Of a stretch of 64,000 bases of DNA, positions 63,941-64,000 are shown in pieces. Made by a program: the position numbers and the translations under genes. Positions within the stretch are counted from its first letter, which is position 1, and each line of letters starts with the position of its first letter. The notes beneath the pieces were generated by a model that worked only from the letters and a program-made list of their open reading frames with translations, did not search any database and was not told the origin of the DNA. The DNA is from Candidatus Nomurabacteria bacterium. Its GTDB lineage: Bacteria > Patescibacteriota > Saccharimonadia > Saccharimonadales > Saccharimonadaceae. Location: contig JAISHF010000004.1 of NCBI GenBank assembly GCA_031262695.1, forward strand, positions 1-64,000, in the 5' to 3' direction.

Positions 63941-64000
63941 AAGAACTCCTCTTTTTTAGAGTATAGCATAAGCGTTTTGTAAGTGCAAGATTTATTTGGC

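Noticed and set aside
1-64000. UGA read as an amino acid (as in Gracilibacteria)
   Set aside because: Several real genes end in TGA at family-typical places (HepT, nuclease 2, murB), so the standard code fits.

Overview
The window looks like a chromosome segment of a candidate phyla radiation (Patescibacteria) bacterium, most likely a Candidatus Saccharibacteria (TM7) relative. This is inferred from protein content and style: a compact genome, many short surface proteins, no biosynthetic operons, a membrane-anchored Clp-type ATPase, a baseplate-J-like membrane protein, LTD and FISUMP surface proteins. TGA is used as a stop codon. Base composition is near 50% GC by eye, and many genes are rich in GCG, TTG and GTG codons.

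Housekeeping layout. 1-5.6 kb: tRNA-Leu, dnaK behind two CIRCE-like operators, rsmD, a coiled-coil protein, rarA. 10.6-17.5 kb: a baseplate-J-like protein, ruvX, mltG, a LysM-CHAP hydrolase, obgE, rlmH. 17.5-25.2 kb: TylF-like methyltransferase, radC, cdsA, a DivIC/FtsL-like protein, a GT4 glycosyltransferase, galU and a secreted surface protein. 25-36.7 kb: GT2, a PemK/MazF toxin, a DUF916-like protein, the Clp ATPase, an MntA/HepT pair coupled to trpS, ligA and a DsbA-like thiol protein. 36.7-43.8 kb: rpsO, rpsL-rpsG, ksgA, a second MntA/HepT pair, murB-folD. 44-53 kb: a FISUMP surface protein, an m5U methyltransferase, glyS, and a dockerin protein next to a cohesin-like membrane protein. 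53-64 kb: an LTA-synthase-like sulfatase, a transglutaminase-like lipoprotein, a 1162-residue Cys-rich surface protein, rpmF-nusB-nudix-rnc. Six tRNAs are present (Leu-CAA, Leu-TAG, Cys-GCA, Ser-TGA, Met-CAT, Gln-CTG).

Gene expression. Many genes carry a TATAAT-type -10 box only 5-8 bases before the start codon, so leaderless translation looks common. A second class of single-gene units with a different codon style has near-identical promoters (TTGACT or TTGCAA, 17 bases, TATAAT), structured 5' leaders and strong Shine-Dalgarno sites.

Three signals stand out. (1) Three paralogous PD-(D/E)XK, CdiA-tRNase-like small nucleases are each followed at once by a small RNA. Its -35 box lies inside the last codons of the nuclease gene, the spacer is exactly 17 bases, and the hairpin loop carries GCTGGAYWGC. 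This could be an undescribed nuclease-RNA toxin-antitoxin-like system. (2) A palindromic element of about 125 bp with two inner hairpins is inserted in frame into four unrelated protein genes (rsmD, the baseplate-J-like gene, obgE, a glycosyltransferase), with paired changes between copies. It resembles Rickettsia palindromic elements in principle. (3) Two diverged copies of a 290-base minus-strand RNA lie opposite short hydrophobic-basic ORFs with good ribosome sites, a possible type I toxin-antitoxin arrangement. All calls come from reading the sequence alone; no database search was run.
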